This document shows positions 34,729-44,163 of a stretch of DNA of 47,982 bases, in pieces. Both the position numbers and the translations under genes were made by a program. The notes beneath the pieces are model-generated. The model was not told where the DNA came from, did not search any database, and was given only the letters and a program-made list of their open reading frames with translations. The first letter of the stretch is position 1. Each line of letters begins with the position of its first letter. The stretch spans positions 1 through 47,982 of the forward strand of contig JACWDK010000009.1 in NCBI GenBank assembly GCA_014654165.1. Direction: 5' to 3'. The DNA comes from Pelagibacterales bacterium SAG-MED13 (GTDB lineage Bacteria; Pseudomonadota; Alphaproteobacteria; Pelagibacterales; Pelagibacteraceae).

Positions 34729-34729
34729 C

Positions 34730-35779
34730 TTATTTGATTAACTCTTTGAAAACTTTAATACTTTGATTAATTTCATTAACATCATGGACTCTTAATATTT
34801 GGACTCCTTGCTTCATTGCATAAATACCCGAGCTTATTGTTCCACCTATTCTGAAGTAGCTATCGTTGATACCAGATAATTCTTTAATAAATCTTTTTCT
34901 GGATATTCCCAGTAGTATAGGCAATCCTAAGGAGTGGTAAATCGATATATTTCTAATTATTGTAATATTATGTTTCAAATTTTTTCCAAAACCAATACCT
35001 GGATCTAGAATAATATTATTATGTTTTATACCAACCTTTCTTAAAAACTTAATTTTTTCCTCAAAAAAATCGTAAATATCTAATAAAACATTTTTATATT
35101 TTGGGTTATTTTGCATTTTATCTGGATTTCCAAGCGAATGCTGGAGTACAAATGGTATCTTGTATTTCTTTAAAATATTAATTGAATTGTTGTCATAATT
35201 TAATCCTGAAACATCATTAATCAAACTAATTCCTAAATTAATTCCTTTTTCCATGATATCTGACTTTCTAGTATCTAGAGAAATTACTTTTTTTTTATCA
35301 ATTTTTTTTAGAATATCTTTAAGTCTATTCCATTCAATTTTTGAGCTTAAAGTTTTTGAGCCAGGCCTAGTAGACTCTCCTCCAATATCAACTAAATCAG
35401 CTCCACATTTAAAAAGGTAATCTAGTCTTTTTTTTGCTAATTTAATTTTATTATATTTTCCTCCATCAGAAAAACTATCTGGTGTAGTATTCAAAACACC
35501 CATAATATTTGGAATGTTTTCAAAACTTAAATTCTGAAATTTTTTTTTTTTACTTGTTATAATCTTAATGTCATTTTTTACGATTTTTTTTATACTATAA
35601 GGTAATTTATTTATTTTTTTTATTGATATTCTTTTTTTTGAATTTCTTGAAATTATTTCAATCTCATCAAAAGAAATTTCTTTACTACCATTCAACGGTA
35701 ATGTTTTTTTTTCTTCAATTAAGAGCCTTGATTGATAACCATAATAGAAATTACACACTTTTGTGTAATATCTAGGCAT
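34730..35779 (-). CDS. folP: Dihydropteroate synthase with N-terminal extension
   Basis: 349 residues. The catalytic barrel begins near residue 88 with I-M-G-V-L-N-T-T-P-D-S-F-S-D-G-G, then D-I-G-G-E-S-T-R-P-G near 135 and a late S-R-K-R-F near 300; together these are the two DHPS signatures. The first ~85 residues are an extra domain containing a Y-Y-x...L-P-L-N-G stretch, which resembles the N-terminal part of some alphaproteobacterial FolP proteins. It condenses pABA with pterin pyrophosphate. It lies between ftsH and glmM. Confidence 0.93.
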   Translation of the reverse strand: MPRYYTKVCNFYYGYQSRLLIEEKKTLPLNGSKEISFDEIEIISRNSKKRISIKKINKLPYSIKKIVKNDIKIITSKKKKFQNLSFENIPNIMGVLNTTPDSFSDGGKYNKIKLAKKRLDYLFKCGADLVDIGGESTRPGSKTLSSKIEWNRLKDILKKIDKKKVISLDTRKSDIMEKGINLGISLINDVSGLNYDNNSINILKKYKIPFVLQHSLGNPDKMQNNPKYKNVLLDIYDFFEEKIKFLRKVGIKHNNIILDPGIGFGKNLKHNITIIRNISIYHSLGLPILLGISRKRFIKELSGINDSYFRIGGTISSGIYAMKQGVQILRVHDVNEINQSIKVFKELIK

Positions 35780-35784
35780 TAATT

Positions 35785-37686
35785 TTAGTGAACAATTTTA
35801 GGTTTAAGTCCCATTGCACCCATTGCGGAACTTTTATCATCTTCGACTTTTAGATCTTGTTTATCTGCAGGATATATATTCTTATTAATTATATTCTCAA
35901 TCTCTTCACCAGTTAATGTTTCGTATGTTATAAGAGCTTTAGCAATTTTATGTAAATCATCTACTTTATCTGTTAAAATCTGTTTTGCTTTATTATAACC
36001 TTCATCTACAAGTTTTCTAATTTCCTTATCTATTTTTTGAGCAACTTCCTCTGAAACTGACTGTGTTTGAGTAACAGATCTACCTAAAAAAACTTCTTCT
36101 TGATTTTCTCCATATTCAACAGGTCCCATTTCTTCACTCATTCCATATTTTGTCACCATCGCTCTAGCGAGTTGTGTTGCTTGATTTATGTCTGATCCAC
36201 TACCTCCGCCTGCTCCTGTCGATATATTATCTTTTCCAAATATTACTTCCTCTGCAACTCTTCCTCCAAAACACACAGCTAATCTAGCTTTAAGATATTT
36301 AATAGAATGCCCATGTTGATCTCTCTCTGGTAAGTTCATAACCATACCTAATGCTCTTCCTCTTGGAATAATTGTTGCTTTATGAATTGGATCATAACTA
36401 GGCATATTAAAAGATACTAAAGCATGACCCCCCTCATGATATGCTGTTAATTTTTTTTCATCTTCAGTCATAACCATAGATCGCCTCTCGGCTCCCATCA
36501 TTACCTTATCTTTTGCATCTTCAAATTCGCTCAAAGTGACTATCCTTTTGTTTTTTCTTGCAGCTAAAAGGGCAGACTCATTAACTAAATTTGCTAAATC
36601 CGCTCCTGAAAATCCTGGAGTCCCTCTTGCAATAGTTCTCAAATTTACATCCGGCGCCATTTTAATTTTTTTAACATGAACTTTTAAAATTTTTTCTCTT
36701 CCAATGATGTCTGGGTTTGAAACCACAACTTGTCTATCAAACCTACCTGGTCTTAACAAAGCTGGATCTAAAACATCAGGTCTATTAGTTGCAGCAATTA
36801 TGATTACACCTTCATTTGTCTCAAAACCATCCATTTCAACAAGAAGCTGATTTAACGTTTGTTCTCTTTCATCATTACCACCTCCTAAACCTGCGCCTCT
36901 GCTTCTTCCAACAGCATCAATTTCATCTATAAAAATAATACAAGGAGAATTTTTTTTTCCTTGTTCAAACATATCTCTTACTCTCGAAGCTCCAACCCCT
37001 ACAAACATTTCTACAAAATCTGATCCTGAAATTGTAAAAAATGGAACACCAGCTTCACCTGCTATGGCTCTTGCAAGTAAAGTTTTTCCAGTACCAGGAG
37101 GTCCAACTAATAAGGCTCCTCTTGGAATTTTACCCCCAAGTCTACTAAATTTTTTTGGATCTTTTAAAAATTCTACAATTTCTTCAACTTCCTCTTTTGC
37201 TTCTTCAACTCCAGCAACATCATTAAAAGTCACTTTTCCTTTAAGCTCGTTCATCATTTTTGCTTTTGATCTACCAAAGCCCATTGCACCCCCTTTGCCA
37301 CCTTGCATTTGCCTCATAAAGAAAATCCAAACGGCAATTAACAGTAACATTGGAAACCAAGATAATAACACTCCAAATAACGAAGGCATTTTTTCATCAA
37401 TTGGTGCAGCAGATATACTTACACCTTTTTCAGAAAGTTTTTCAATCAAGTTCGGATCATTAGGTGAGTAAGTTGAAAAGCTATTACCATTTGAATATAC
37501 ACCTTTTATATTATTGCCCTGTATATCTACTTTTAAAACCTCTCCATTCTCTACTGATGTTAAAAAATCTGAAAATATAATTTGATTTCCACTTTTTAGA
37601 TTTGATTGAGGGCTTTTAAACATATTGTATAGACCTATAGTCAAAAATACAATAATTGCCCACATTGCTAAATTTTTAAGATTCAT
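35785..37686 (-). CDS. ftsH: ATP-dependent zinc metalloprotease FtsH
   Basis: 633 residues: two N-terminal membrane segments (about 7-24 and 105-125) around a small periplasmic domain, an AAA ATPase with Walker A G-P-P-G-T-G-K-T near 194, Walker B and second region of homology, and the zinc site H-E-G-G-H (His417, Glu418, His421). It degrades membrane proteins and, in E. coli, sigma32 and LpxC. No ribosome site precedes it, while a heat-shock-like promoter ends close to the start codon. It follows tilS, as in many alphaproteobacteria. Confidence 0.97.
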   Translation of the reverse strand: MNLKNLAMWAIIVFLTIGLYNMFKSPQSNLKSGNQIIFSDFLTSVENGEVLKVDIQGNNIKGVYSNGNSFSTYSPNDPNLIEKLSEKGVSISAAPIDEKMPSLFGVLLSWFPMLLLIAVWIFFMRQMQGGKGGAMGFGRSKAKMMNELKGKVTFNDVAGVEEAKEEVEEIVEFLKDPKKFSRLGGKIPRGALLVGPPGTGKTLLARAIAGEAGVPFFTISGSDFVEMFVGVGASRVRDMFEQGKKNSPCIIFIDEIDAVGRSRGAGLGGGNDEREQTLNQLLVEMDGFETNEGVIIIAATNRPDVLDPALLRPGRFDRQVVVSNPDIIGREKILKVHVKKIKMAPDVNLRTIARGTPGFSGADLANLVNESALLAARKNKRIVTLSEFEDAKDKVMMGAERRSMVMTEDEKKLTAYHEGGHALVSFNMPSYDPIHKATIIPRGRALGMVMNLPERDQHGHSIKYLKARLAVCFGGRVAEEVIFGKDNISTGAGGGSGSDINQATQLARAMVTKYGMSEEMGPVEYGENQEEVFLGRSVTQTQSVSEEVAQKIDKEIRKLVDEGYNKAKQILTDKVDDLHKIAKALITYETLTGEEIENIINKNIYPADKQDLKVEDDKSSAMGAMGLKPKIVH

Positions 37687-37693
37687 TCGTATA

Positions 37694-37721
37694 AGATAAG
37701 AATTATTCTAAATTAAACAAG
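37694..37721 (-). promoter_or_regulatory. Candidate RpoH-dependent promoter of ftsH
   Basis: On the minus strand CTTG (37718-37721), 17 bases, then CTTATCT (37694-37700). This fits the published alphaproteobacterial heat-shock consensus CTTG-N17/18-CYTATNTNNG except for the final G. The predicted start is almost at the ATG, implying a leaderless or nearly leaderless message. A TTGACA overlaps at 37722-37727 but has no matching -10. Confidence 0.45.
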
Positions 37722-37728
37722 TGTCAAA

Positions 37729-38757
37729 TTAGTGTTCTTTTGTCATAATCACTGTGTGATTTACCTTCTTAATGACGCATCCTCCTAAAGTTTCTTTAAT
37801 TAGAGTGTTATTAATTATTTTGTTTAAAACTTTATCAATTTTTTTCCCTCTAGCTAGATTATATTTCATTCCAACCAACTTAATCAGATCAGATAAAGAT
37901 CTAAATATTACCTCGTAAGAATTATTAAAAAAGTCCTCTTTTAGTATCAATTCTTTTTTTTCTAAATTGAAAAATGAGTTTTTATCTTTATTTTTTTCTA
38001 CGTAAAACTTCAAAGCTTTATCTGAATGTTTTAAATTTTCTAAAGTTAATAAAAACTTTTTATTATCTAACCCATTTTTTTGAAGCTCTTTGATAAAATT
38101 TCTTATTTTAGTTCTACGAAACTCAGTATTATAATTAGATGGATCATCTACATAAAAATTGAAAATATTTTTAGAAATAAATATTAAATCTTTTTTATTA
38201 AATCCCAGTAAAGGTCTGAGTAAATTAATTTTGTTAATCTTTGTTCTTTCATCTAAAGAAACAAGACCTCTTAAACCACTTCCTCGCATCATTCTTAAAA
38301 AGAAATTTTCTATCATGTCATCAATGTGATGACCAAGCACTAGATCTTTAATCTTCAATTTCTTACATTTTGAAAACAATAAGTCGTATCTTTTTCTTCT
38401 CGCAAATGACTGGATATTACCTAGCGGTTTTTTTCCTCTAATAGTCAATACCTGTGAATCTATTTTATTCTTTTTAAGAATTTTCTTAACCATTATTGCC
38501 TCTAAGGTCGACTCGTCTCTTAATTTATGATCTACGATATAATATTTTGGATGCAAGTTATATTTTAATGAATATATCTTAGTTAAAAACGCTAACGCTA
38601 AACTATCTGGTCCACCAGATACTGCTACTATAAAATTGGTATTTGGATTGAAAGAATTTTCAAACCTTCTAAATATTTGATTAATTCTTCTGTTTAAAAG
38701 TTTATCTTTAAATTGCTTAGGAATTTTGTTTACTACACTCAAATTTTTGAGACTCAT
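37729..38757 (-). CDS. tilS: tRNA(Ile) lysidine synthetase
   Basis: 342 residues of the PP-loop ATPase family: A-V-S-G-G-P-D-S-L-A near residue 45 binds ATP, D-H-K-L-R near 77 and L-G-H-H-I-D-D near 143 are TilS signatures. It makes lysidine at position 34 of tRNA-Ile(CAU). The enzyme is shorter than E. coli TilS, with only a reduced C-terminal domain. Its start lies 41 bases inside the ybgF gene. Confidence 0.93.
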   Translation of the reverse strand: MSLKNLSVVNKIPKQFKDKLLNRRINQIFRRFENSFNPNTNFIVAVSGGPDSLALAFLTKIYSLKYNLHPKYYIVDHKLRDESTLEAIMVKKILKKNKIDSQVLTIRGKKPLGNIQSFARRKRYDLLFSKCKKLKIKDLVLGHHIDDMIENFFLRMMRGSGLRGLVSLDERTKINKINLLRPLLGFNKKDLIFISKNIFNFYVDDPSNYNTEFRRTKIRNFIKELQKNGLDNKKFLLTLENLKHSDKALKFYVEKNKDKNSFFNLEKKELILKEDFFNNSYEVIFRSLSDLIKLVGMKYNLARGKKIDKVLNKIINNTLIKETLGGCVIKKVNHTVIMTKEH

Positions 38758-39703
38758 ATTTTGCTTTTTGAATTACAGATTGATTAGCTTTGGGATATTG
38801 TTTTTCCACTCCACTTATCATTTTACATCCTTGATCTTTTTCTCCTATTTGTATCATAGATACTCCAAGTTTTAATAAATTGATTGGTGCTTTTTCACCT
38901 TCAGGATATTTTTGATAACCTTCTAAGTATGCTGACGCAGCATCTGTATATAATTGTCTTATTCTGAATGTTTCAGCGTACCAATATTGAGCATTACCTG
39001 CTAATTCGTGATCAGGATTTGTTATCACAAATTCTCTGAATGCTCTTTCTGCAGTAGGATAATCCCCGACTTTTAAAAAGCTTGTTGCAAACTCATACTG
39101 TTTAGTAGCAGATACATCAGGTAATATTTTTTCTTCTGCTTGAAAAGTTTCAGTTACTATAGAAGCGGTAGTTTCTACAGACTCAATTCTTTGAGTAGTT
39201 TCACTTGTCTCAGTATCTTTATAAGATATTGAACCTAAGTCTTGAGGTTCAGATGAACCGGGTAGGAGATCTTTGTTTATCTCAGAATCATTTTTTGTTA
39301 TTCTCTTTGTACTTTCATCAAATGAAATAATGTTTTCAAGATCTTTAAATCTTAACTGATTATCTGCTTGAACTTTTGATAATCTATTTGAAAGTTTGTC
39401 TAATTTAAAATTAATTTCTTCAAACTTATTGGTAAGTTCTTGAAATTGATTTTCTATTTCTGAAAGTTTTAACAAATGTCTTGTTAATACATCTTCTGAA
39501 TTATTGTCAATGCTTGAGGAGGTTGGATTATTATTTATATCAACAGAATCTGAGTAAACTGCTTTTTCAAGTGTTTTTAAATCTTTTTGAATGTTTTCTA
39601 GAGTATCATAGATATTATGATTATCTGCAAATGAGGTAACACTGAATAAAAAGTTAAAAAAAATAATTATCTTTAAAATAGTTACATATTTTAAAATGTT
39701 CAT
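38717..39703 (-). CDS. ybgF: Tol-Pal accessory protein YbgF/CpoB
   Basis: 328 residues: signal peptide (1-26, ending S-F-A-D), a coiled-coil region (about 30-115, N-terminal trimerisation segment), a low-complexity linker, and a C-terminal TPR domain (about 205-328, starting Y-E-F-A-T-S-F-L-K-V-G-D-Y). It is periplasmic and links Tol-Pal to peptidoglycan synthesis at division. It is separated from pal by a terminator-like hairpin and runs into tilS. Confidence 0.9.
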   Translation of the reverse strand: MNILKYVTILKIIIFFNFLFSVTSFADNHNIYDTLENIQKDLKTLEKAVYSDSVDINNNPTSSSIDNNSEDVLTRHLLKLSEIENQFQELTNKFEEINFKLDKLSNRLSKVQADNQLRFKDLENIISFDESTKRITKNDSEINKDLLPGSSEPQDLGSISYKDTETSETTQRIESVETTASIVTETFQAEEKILPDVSATKQYEFATSFLKVGDYPTAERAFREFVITNPDHELAGNAQYWYAETFRIRQLYTDAASAYLEGYQKYPEGEKAPINLLKLGVSMIQIGEKDQGCKMISGVEKQYPKANQSVIQKAKYESQKFECSKQNS

Positions 39704-39731
39704 ATGCCTAGGTTATCTTTAAAATAGTGGC

Positions 39732-39770
39732 AAAAAAAAGACCTCTTAAACATTGCGCTTAAGAGGTCTT
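39732..39770 (-). terminator. Rho-independent terminator after pal
   Basis: Perfect 12-bp stem (39738-39749 with 39759-39770), 9-base loop, followed on the minus strand by a run of eight U. It lies between the pal stop and the ybgF start and would end the tol-pal transcript. Confidence 0.85.
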
Positions 39771-39785
39771 AATAATTTAAAAATA

Positions 39786-40265
39786 TTAATTAGCTTTGAC
39801 TGTAACAGATCTTCTGTTTTTCGACCAAGCTAGAGGATTAGATCCAGAGTCTACAGGTCTTTCTTTACCATAACTTAAAACTGAAATTCTATCTGAAGAA
39901 ATTCCATACGTCATTAAGTAATCTTTTGCAGCATTTGCTCTTCTTTCACCTAATGCTAAGTTATATTCTCTAGTACCCCTTTCATCTGCATGTCCTTCTA
40001 AAACAACTGTTATATTAGAATTTTTTCTTAGCCACGCAGCTTGTTTACGTAAAGTTTCTCTTGAAGCTGTAGTTAATACAGACTCATTAGTTGCGAAAAA
40101 TACTCTATCTGGAACTCCAGATGCTAAATATTCTATTGTATCAGTTCCAGTGTAAACATCTCCTTGCATTTGCCCAGTAGATACTTTCTGTGTAGCACAC
40201 GCACTAAGCACTAAACATGCTGCCAATGCTAGTAAGACATTTTTTAGAATTTTGTCTAATTTCAT
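39786..40265 (-). CDS. pal: Peptidoglycan-associated lipoprotein Pal
   Basis: 159 residues from the ATG at 40263-40265, chosen because AAGGAG lies 5 bases upstream (40271-40276). Lipobox L-V-L-S-A-C sets the acylated cysteine near residue 22. The OmpA-like domain contains L-E-G-H-A-D-E-R-G-T-R-E-Y-N-L-A-L-G-E-R-R-A near 95-116, which binds peptidoglycan. It anchors the outer membrane to the wall and to TolB. Confidence 0.95.
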   Translation of the reverse strand: MKLDKILKNVLLALAACLVLSACATQKVSTGQMQGDVYTGTDTIEYLASGVPDRVFFATNESVLTTASRETLRKQAAWLRKNSNITVVLEGHADERGTREYNLALGERRANAAKDYLMTYGISSDRISVLSYGKERPVDSGSNPLAWSKNRRSVTVKAN

Positions 40266-40351
40266 TATTGCTCCTTCGCTCAATAGTTCAAAATCTTAGT
40301 TTTTCACAACTAGATAGATGTTTCAAGTCTAAAAATCAAGTTAATATATGG

Positions 40352-41698
40352 TTAATTACTTAATAATGATGACCATGATGGGTCTGATCCATCAGTTGGT
40401 GTTTTAACTAATCTCTCATTGTAGCCTGTTAAGTCAATAGACCACAATTTAGCTGAAAAACCATCTCCATTTGCATCTGTTTTAGTTTCTCTATAAAATA
40501 TTAAAACCCTCCCATTAGGAGACCAAGAGGGAGCTTCTTGATAAAAATTTTCTGTCAATAATCTCTCTCCACTTCCATCAGTTCTCATAACTCCAATATA
40601 AAATTTGCCTTTATGTAGTTTTGTAAAAGCAATTAAGTCTCCTCTTGGTGACCAATTTGGAGTTCCGTATATTCCTTTTCCAAAAGAAATTCTTTTAACA
40701 TTGCTACCATCACTATTCATGATATAAATTTGTTGATAGCCACTTCTATCAGAATTAAACGAAATAAATTTTCCATCTGGTGAGTAAGAAGGTGAAGTAT
40801 CAATTGAGGGATGATTAGTAATTTTTTCTACTATTCTATTTTCAAGATCCATCGTATATATTTCAGAATTACCATCTTTTGCAAAACTCATAATTATTTT
40901 TTTTCCATCTGGAGAAAATCTTGGTGCAAAAGTCATTCCAGGAAAGTCTCCCACAACTTCTTGCGTGCCTGTTTCTATATCTAAAAGATAAACTCTTGGT
41001 AAATTTCTAAAATACGAAAGGTATGTTACCATTTGACTTGTTGGATTGAATCTAGGAGTTAGTACTAGTTCATTACCTAAAGTTAAAAATTTATTATTTG
41101 CACCATCTTGATCCATTATTGCTAATTTCTTAATTCTTTTAGTTTTTGGACCTTCTTCAGCAACATAAATAATTCTTGTATCAAAATAACCCTTTTCGCC
41201 TGTCAATCTTTCGTAAACTTTGTCAGTGATAATATGGCCAACTCTCCGCCAGTTATTTGGTACCGTTGTAAATGCTAATGCCATCATTTCTTTTCCTGCT
41301 AGAATATCCCATAATCTAAATTCTACTCTTAATTTTTCATCTTTAAAAGTTACCTTCCCTGTAATAAGTGCTTGAGCTTTAATCAAATTCCAATCTTCAA
41401 AACGAGGTTTTAAGTTTGCAATATCAGGAGCTTGTAAAAAAGCATTCTTATCTAGAGGGTTAAATAAACCTGAGGTTTTTAAGTTATTTTCTACTATGAT
41501 TGATATTTCTGAACCTAGATTGTCTTTTTGTAAAATTTTTTCAAAATTTTTTCTTGAATTTTCATCAATAGACAAAGGTGATACAGCTATTGGTAATGGA
41601 TTTAGATTACCTCTTGTAATATCAACTTCAATTAAAGCGAAAGATTTAAAAGGTATAAATAATAGTAATATATTAATAAATAAAAATTTTTTCATCAT
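40352..41698 (-). CDS. tolB: Tol-Pal translocation protein TolB
   Basis: 448 residues: signal peptide (1-21, ending S-F-A), an N-terminal alpha/beta domain, and a C-terminal six-bladed beta-propeller with repeated S-P-D-G-K and S-x-D-R-S-G blades (e.g. [22 protein letters not shown]). It is periplasmic and contacts Pal and TolA. It begins 6 bases after tolA; a 68-86 base gap precedes pal. Confidence 0.95.
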   Translation of the reverse strand: MMKKFLFINILLLFIPFKSFALIEVDITRGNLNPLPIAVSPLSIDENSRKNFEKILQKDNLGSEISIIVENNLKTSGLFNPLDKNAFLQAPDIANLKPRFEDWNLIKAQALITGKVTFKDEKLRVEFRLWDILAGKEMMALAFTTVPNNWRRVGHIITDKVYERLTGEKGYFDTRIIYVAEEGPKTKRIKKLAIMDQDGANNKFLTLGNELVLTPRFNPTSQMVTYLSYFRNLPRVYLLDIETGTQEVVGDFPGMTFAPRFSPDGKKIIMSFAKDGNSEIYTMDLENRIVEKITNHPSIDTSPSYSPDGKFISFNSDRSGYQQIYIMNSDGSNVKRISFGKGIYGTPNWSPRGDLIAFTKLHKGKFYIGVMRTDGSGERLLTENFYQEAPSWSPNGRVLIFYRETKTDANGDGFSAKLWSIDLTGYNERLVKTPTDGSDPSWSSLLSN

Positions 41699-41704
41699 TA
41701 TGTT

Positions 41705-42514
41705 TTATCCCTCTAACATTTCCCTTGCATCAAAATTTAATTGTAATTCTTTCCATCTGTCATATCCAGTACTAGGAACTCTTAATGGTTGGCATAATTT
41801 AACTGCTCTAAGAGCACTTTCCGCTAAAACTTTATAGAAACCTTGACCAGGTTTATTCATTCTAGCATGATCTAAAATTTCTGATTTAATTACTGAACCA
41901 TCAGGTTTTAGTTGCAATTTAATTCTCACTAATAGATTTTCATTGTAAGGTAAACCTAAAGGAATGCTCCAGCATCCAAATATCTGTGCTTTTAAAGCAT
42001 CTTCTTCACTTAAAGATAAACCAGTATTTTCAAGATTTTTTTGTTGATCTTGGGTAACCTTGTCTGTTTTATTTATTGTTTCCGCATTTTCAATCTTAGA
42101 CTTGTCAATTAAGGCTGCTATATTATTTGGATCAAATAATTCTTTTTTTTCAAACTCAGAAACTTGTTTTACTTCGTTATCTATTTTTTCTGGATTTTGT
42201 TTATCTTCTTTTATTTTTTCAACTTTTTTAACTTTATCTTCAGGCATAGGAACTGAGTCTGGCTTAACCTTTTTAACTTTTTTAGGTGGTGCCTGTTCAG
42301 ATACAAGTTTTTTTTCTTTTTCTTTTATCTTTTCAATAGTTTTTTTTGCTTTTGGTGCAAAAGGGATGTTTGTTTTATCAGTAATTTGTATCAATTCTAC
42401 AGATACTATGGGAGGAAGATCTATAGGTTTTTTAGACAAAAATGGTAAACTCATAGCTGTAATCATAATTAATACCAAATGCAAAACAGAAGAGATAATT
42501 ATACTTCTATTCAC
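41705..42514 (-). CDS. tolA: TolA/TonB-like envelope-spanning protein
   Basis: 269 residues: one N-terminal membrane helix (about 4-24), a Lys/Glu/Pro-rich rod (about 50-150, with P-P-K-K-V-K-K-V-K-P), and a C-terminal globular domain (about 180-269) carrying the TolA/TonB-like pattern V-R-I-K-L-Q-L-K-P-D-G-S-V. It spans the periplasm between TolQR and TolB/Pal. It starts 7 bases after tolR. Confidence 0.9.
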   Translation of the reverse strand: MNRSIIISSVLHLVLIMITAMSLPFLSKKPIDLPPIVSVELIQITDKTNIPFAPKAKKTIEKIKEKEKKLVSEQAPPKKVKKVKPDSVPMPEDKVKKVEKIKEDKQNPEKIDNEVKQVSEFEKKELFDPNNIAALIDKSKIENAETINKTDKVTQDQQKNLENTGLSLSEEDALKAQIFGCWSIPLGLPYNENLLVRIKLQLKPDGSVIKSEILDHARMNKPGQGFYKVLAESALRAVKLCQPLRVPSTGYDRWKELQLNFDAREMLEG

Positions 42515-42521
42515 TTTAAGT

Positions 42522-42938
42522 TTACCTTTCCTTATAAGGCTCAGATATAAGTGCCACCTTTGTAAAGCCTGATCCAGATAGTAAACCCATAATTTCTAAA
42601 ACTCTTCCATAATTAATTGTTTTATCTCCCCTTACATATATTCTAGTATCTGTTCTATTTTTTGAAACTGCTAAAACTTTTGCAATAATTTTTTCATATT
42701 CAACTTTTGACTCTTGAATAAAAATCTCACCTTTAGAGTTTATCGTCAAGGTCAAAGGTTCTTGCTCTTCTGGTAAAGAGTCTGCTGAACTTTCTGGTAA
42801 ATCAACTTGAACTCCAACGGTTAACAGAGGAGCAGTAACCATAAAAATAATTAATAATACTAACATTACATCAACAAACGGTGTAACATTAATTTCGCTC
42901 ATAGGTTCTTTAGATGAACGATTAAATTTAAAAGCCAT
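42522..42938 (-). CDS. tolR: TolR proton-channel subunit (ExbD family)
   Basis: 138 residues with the single membrane helix V-D-V-M-L-V-L-L-I-I-F-M near 23-35, which includes the proton-relay aspartate (Asp24), preceded by I-N-V-T-P-F. The periplasmic domain ends in the usual G-D-K-T-I-N-Y-G-R-V motif. It works with TolQ to convert proton motive force into TolA movement. It abuts tolQ. Confidence 0.95.
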   Translation of the reverse strand: MAFKFNRSSKEPMSEINVTPFVDVMLVLLIIFMVTAPLLTVGVQVDLPESSADSLPEEQEPLTLTINSKGEIFIQESKVEYEKIIAKVLAVSKNRTDTRIYVRGDKTINYGRVLEIMGLLSGSGFTKVALISEPYKER

Positions 42939-42939
42939 T

Positions 42940-43614
42940 TTAAATAATTGTTAAAAATCTTTTTGAAAAATTTTCTAATTTTTGAGAATATTTAATAGAG
43001 TCGTTGTTAAATTTATTATAAGCTATAACAGCTGGTATTGCTGCTAGTAAGCCTAAAGCAGTTGCAAATAATGCCTCAGCAATTCCTGGTGCAACAATTG
43101 CTAGACTTGTGTTTCGAGAAATTGCAATAGATTGAAAAGAATTCATAATACCCCAAACAGTTCCAAATAATCCTATGAATGGTGCAGTAGAACCAACTGT
43201 AGCTAGAAATGTAAAACCTTTACTAATTTTATTCATTTGTTTTTCAATCCCTGTTTCCAACATTGTAGTCATTTTATTATGTAAATCTGTTTTAGATTTT
43301 CTCTTTAGTAAATTTTGCATTGCATCTTTAAATACAAGAGCCATCGGATCATTAATATTAGTTGGTAAATTATTATAAAATGACTCTGCAGATTTCGAGT
43401 TCCAAAACTTTGTTTCAAATTCCTCTGAAGTTTCATTAATCTTTTTGAACAATCTGTATTTTTCAATTATTACTGCCCACGAATAAATAGAGCACGCTAT
43501 TAAAAGAACAATTACCGTTTTAACTATAATATCTGCTCTAAAAAATAAATTTATTAAAGAAAAATCTGCACTAGATGCAAGGCCTATAGCTTGAGATGAA
43601 ATGTCAGCTTCCAT
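42940..43614 (-). CDS. tolQ: TolQ proton-channel subunit (MotA/TolQ/ExbB family)
   Basis: 224 residues with three membrane helices: near 30-50, and a conserved helical pair near 135-200 with A-T-V-G-S-T-A-P-F-I-G-L-F-G-T-V-W-G and G-I-A-E-A-L-F-A-T-A-L-G-L. It energises Tol-Pal. It is first of the tolQRAB-pal unit and is preceded by ruvC 51 bases away, with no ybgC between. Confidence 0.96.
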   Translation of the reverse strand: MEADISSQAIGLASSADFSLINLFFRADIIVKTVIVLLIACSIYSWAVIIEKYRLFKKINETSEEFETKFWNSKSAESFYNNLPTNINDPMALVFKDAMQNLLKRKSKTDLHNKMTTMLETGIEKQMNKISKGFTFLATVGSTAPFIGLFGTVWGIMNSFQSIAISRNTSLAIVAPGIAEALFATALGLLAAIPAVIAYNKFNNDSIKYSQKLENFSKRFLTII

Positions 43615-43665
43615 AAAGTCTTCTCACACTTAAATGTGTCATGATTTTGTCTTAATAAATTAGAT

Positions 43666-44160
43666 TTATTGCTCAATTTTGTAAGTTTCGTAATAAAAAC
43701 TCGCAATTAAAATAGCATCAGCTTTATTCGAATCTTTTTTTTTTGATAATTGAGATGAAAAATAAGGAAATATTTCAATAGCTCTTGTTCTACTAGCATC
43801 TTTTTCTGAATTTATTAAGTTGAAGTATTTTTTCCATTTAGCTGGTCTGACAAAATACATGGATAATTGCATTGCGGAACAAATACCTTTTAAAATCCCA
43901 AAAGATTGTCCAAAATTAAACATACTTGTAACACCCTGACCTGGCATTGCTGAAACTTGTTCTATTATAACTTTTATATTTTTTTTTTCACTTTTATGAA
44001 TTCTTTTTAAAATTTCATTATAAATTTGTGAACCATTCACCTGTCTTTTGTTCTTTTTTCCTTCAGTCATTGTGGGCATCTCAATAACATCAATAATTTT
44101 ACCATCATCTAAAAAACAAATTGATCCGGATATACCTGGGTCTATACCAATAATTAACAT
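43666..44160 (-). CDS. ruvC: RuvC-family Holliday-junction endonuclease, phage-like subtype
   Basis: 164 residues with an RNase H-like fold: Asp7 in G-I-D-P-G, Glu67 in I-I-E-Q-V, and C-terminal acids in K-K-D-S-N-K-A-D-A (Asp143, Asp148). The central segment M-P-G-Q-G-V-T-S-M-F-N-F-G and the later W-K-K-Y-F and K-D-A-S-R-T-R-A stretches are what I know from the phage/mobile branch of RuvC-like nucleases, not from E. coli RuvC. It sits next to yebC, where ruvC usually stands, but ruvA and ruvB are not nearby. Junction resolution is likely; dependence on RuvAB is uncertain. Confidence 0.8.
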   Translation of the reverse strand: MLIIGIDPGISGSICFLDDGKIIDVIEMPTMTEGKKNKRQVNGSQIYNEILKRIHKSEKKNIKVIIEQVSAMPGQGVTSMFNFGQSFGILKGICSAMQLSMYFVRPAKWKKYFNLINSEKDASRTRAIEIFPYFSSQLSKKKDSNKADAILIASFYYETYKIEQ

Positions 44161-44163
44161 ATA

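Noticed and set aside
37064-37471. 135-codon plus-strand ORF
   Set aside because: Lies wholly antisense to the conserved AAA and membrane region of ftsH; composition follows the ftsH codons, no motif of its own.
42060-42572. 170-codon plus-strand ORF rich in Ser and Phe
   Set aside because: Antisense to the Lys/Glu-rich rod of tolA; the Ser/Phe repeats are just complements of Lys and Glu codons.
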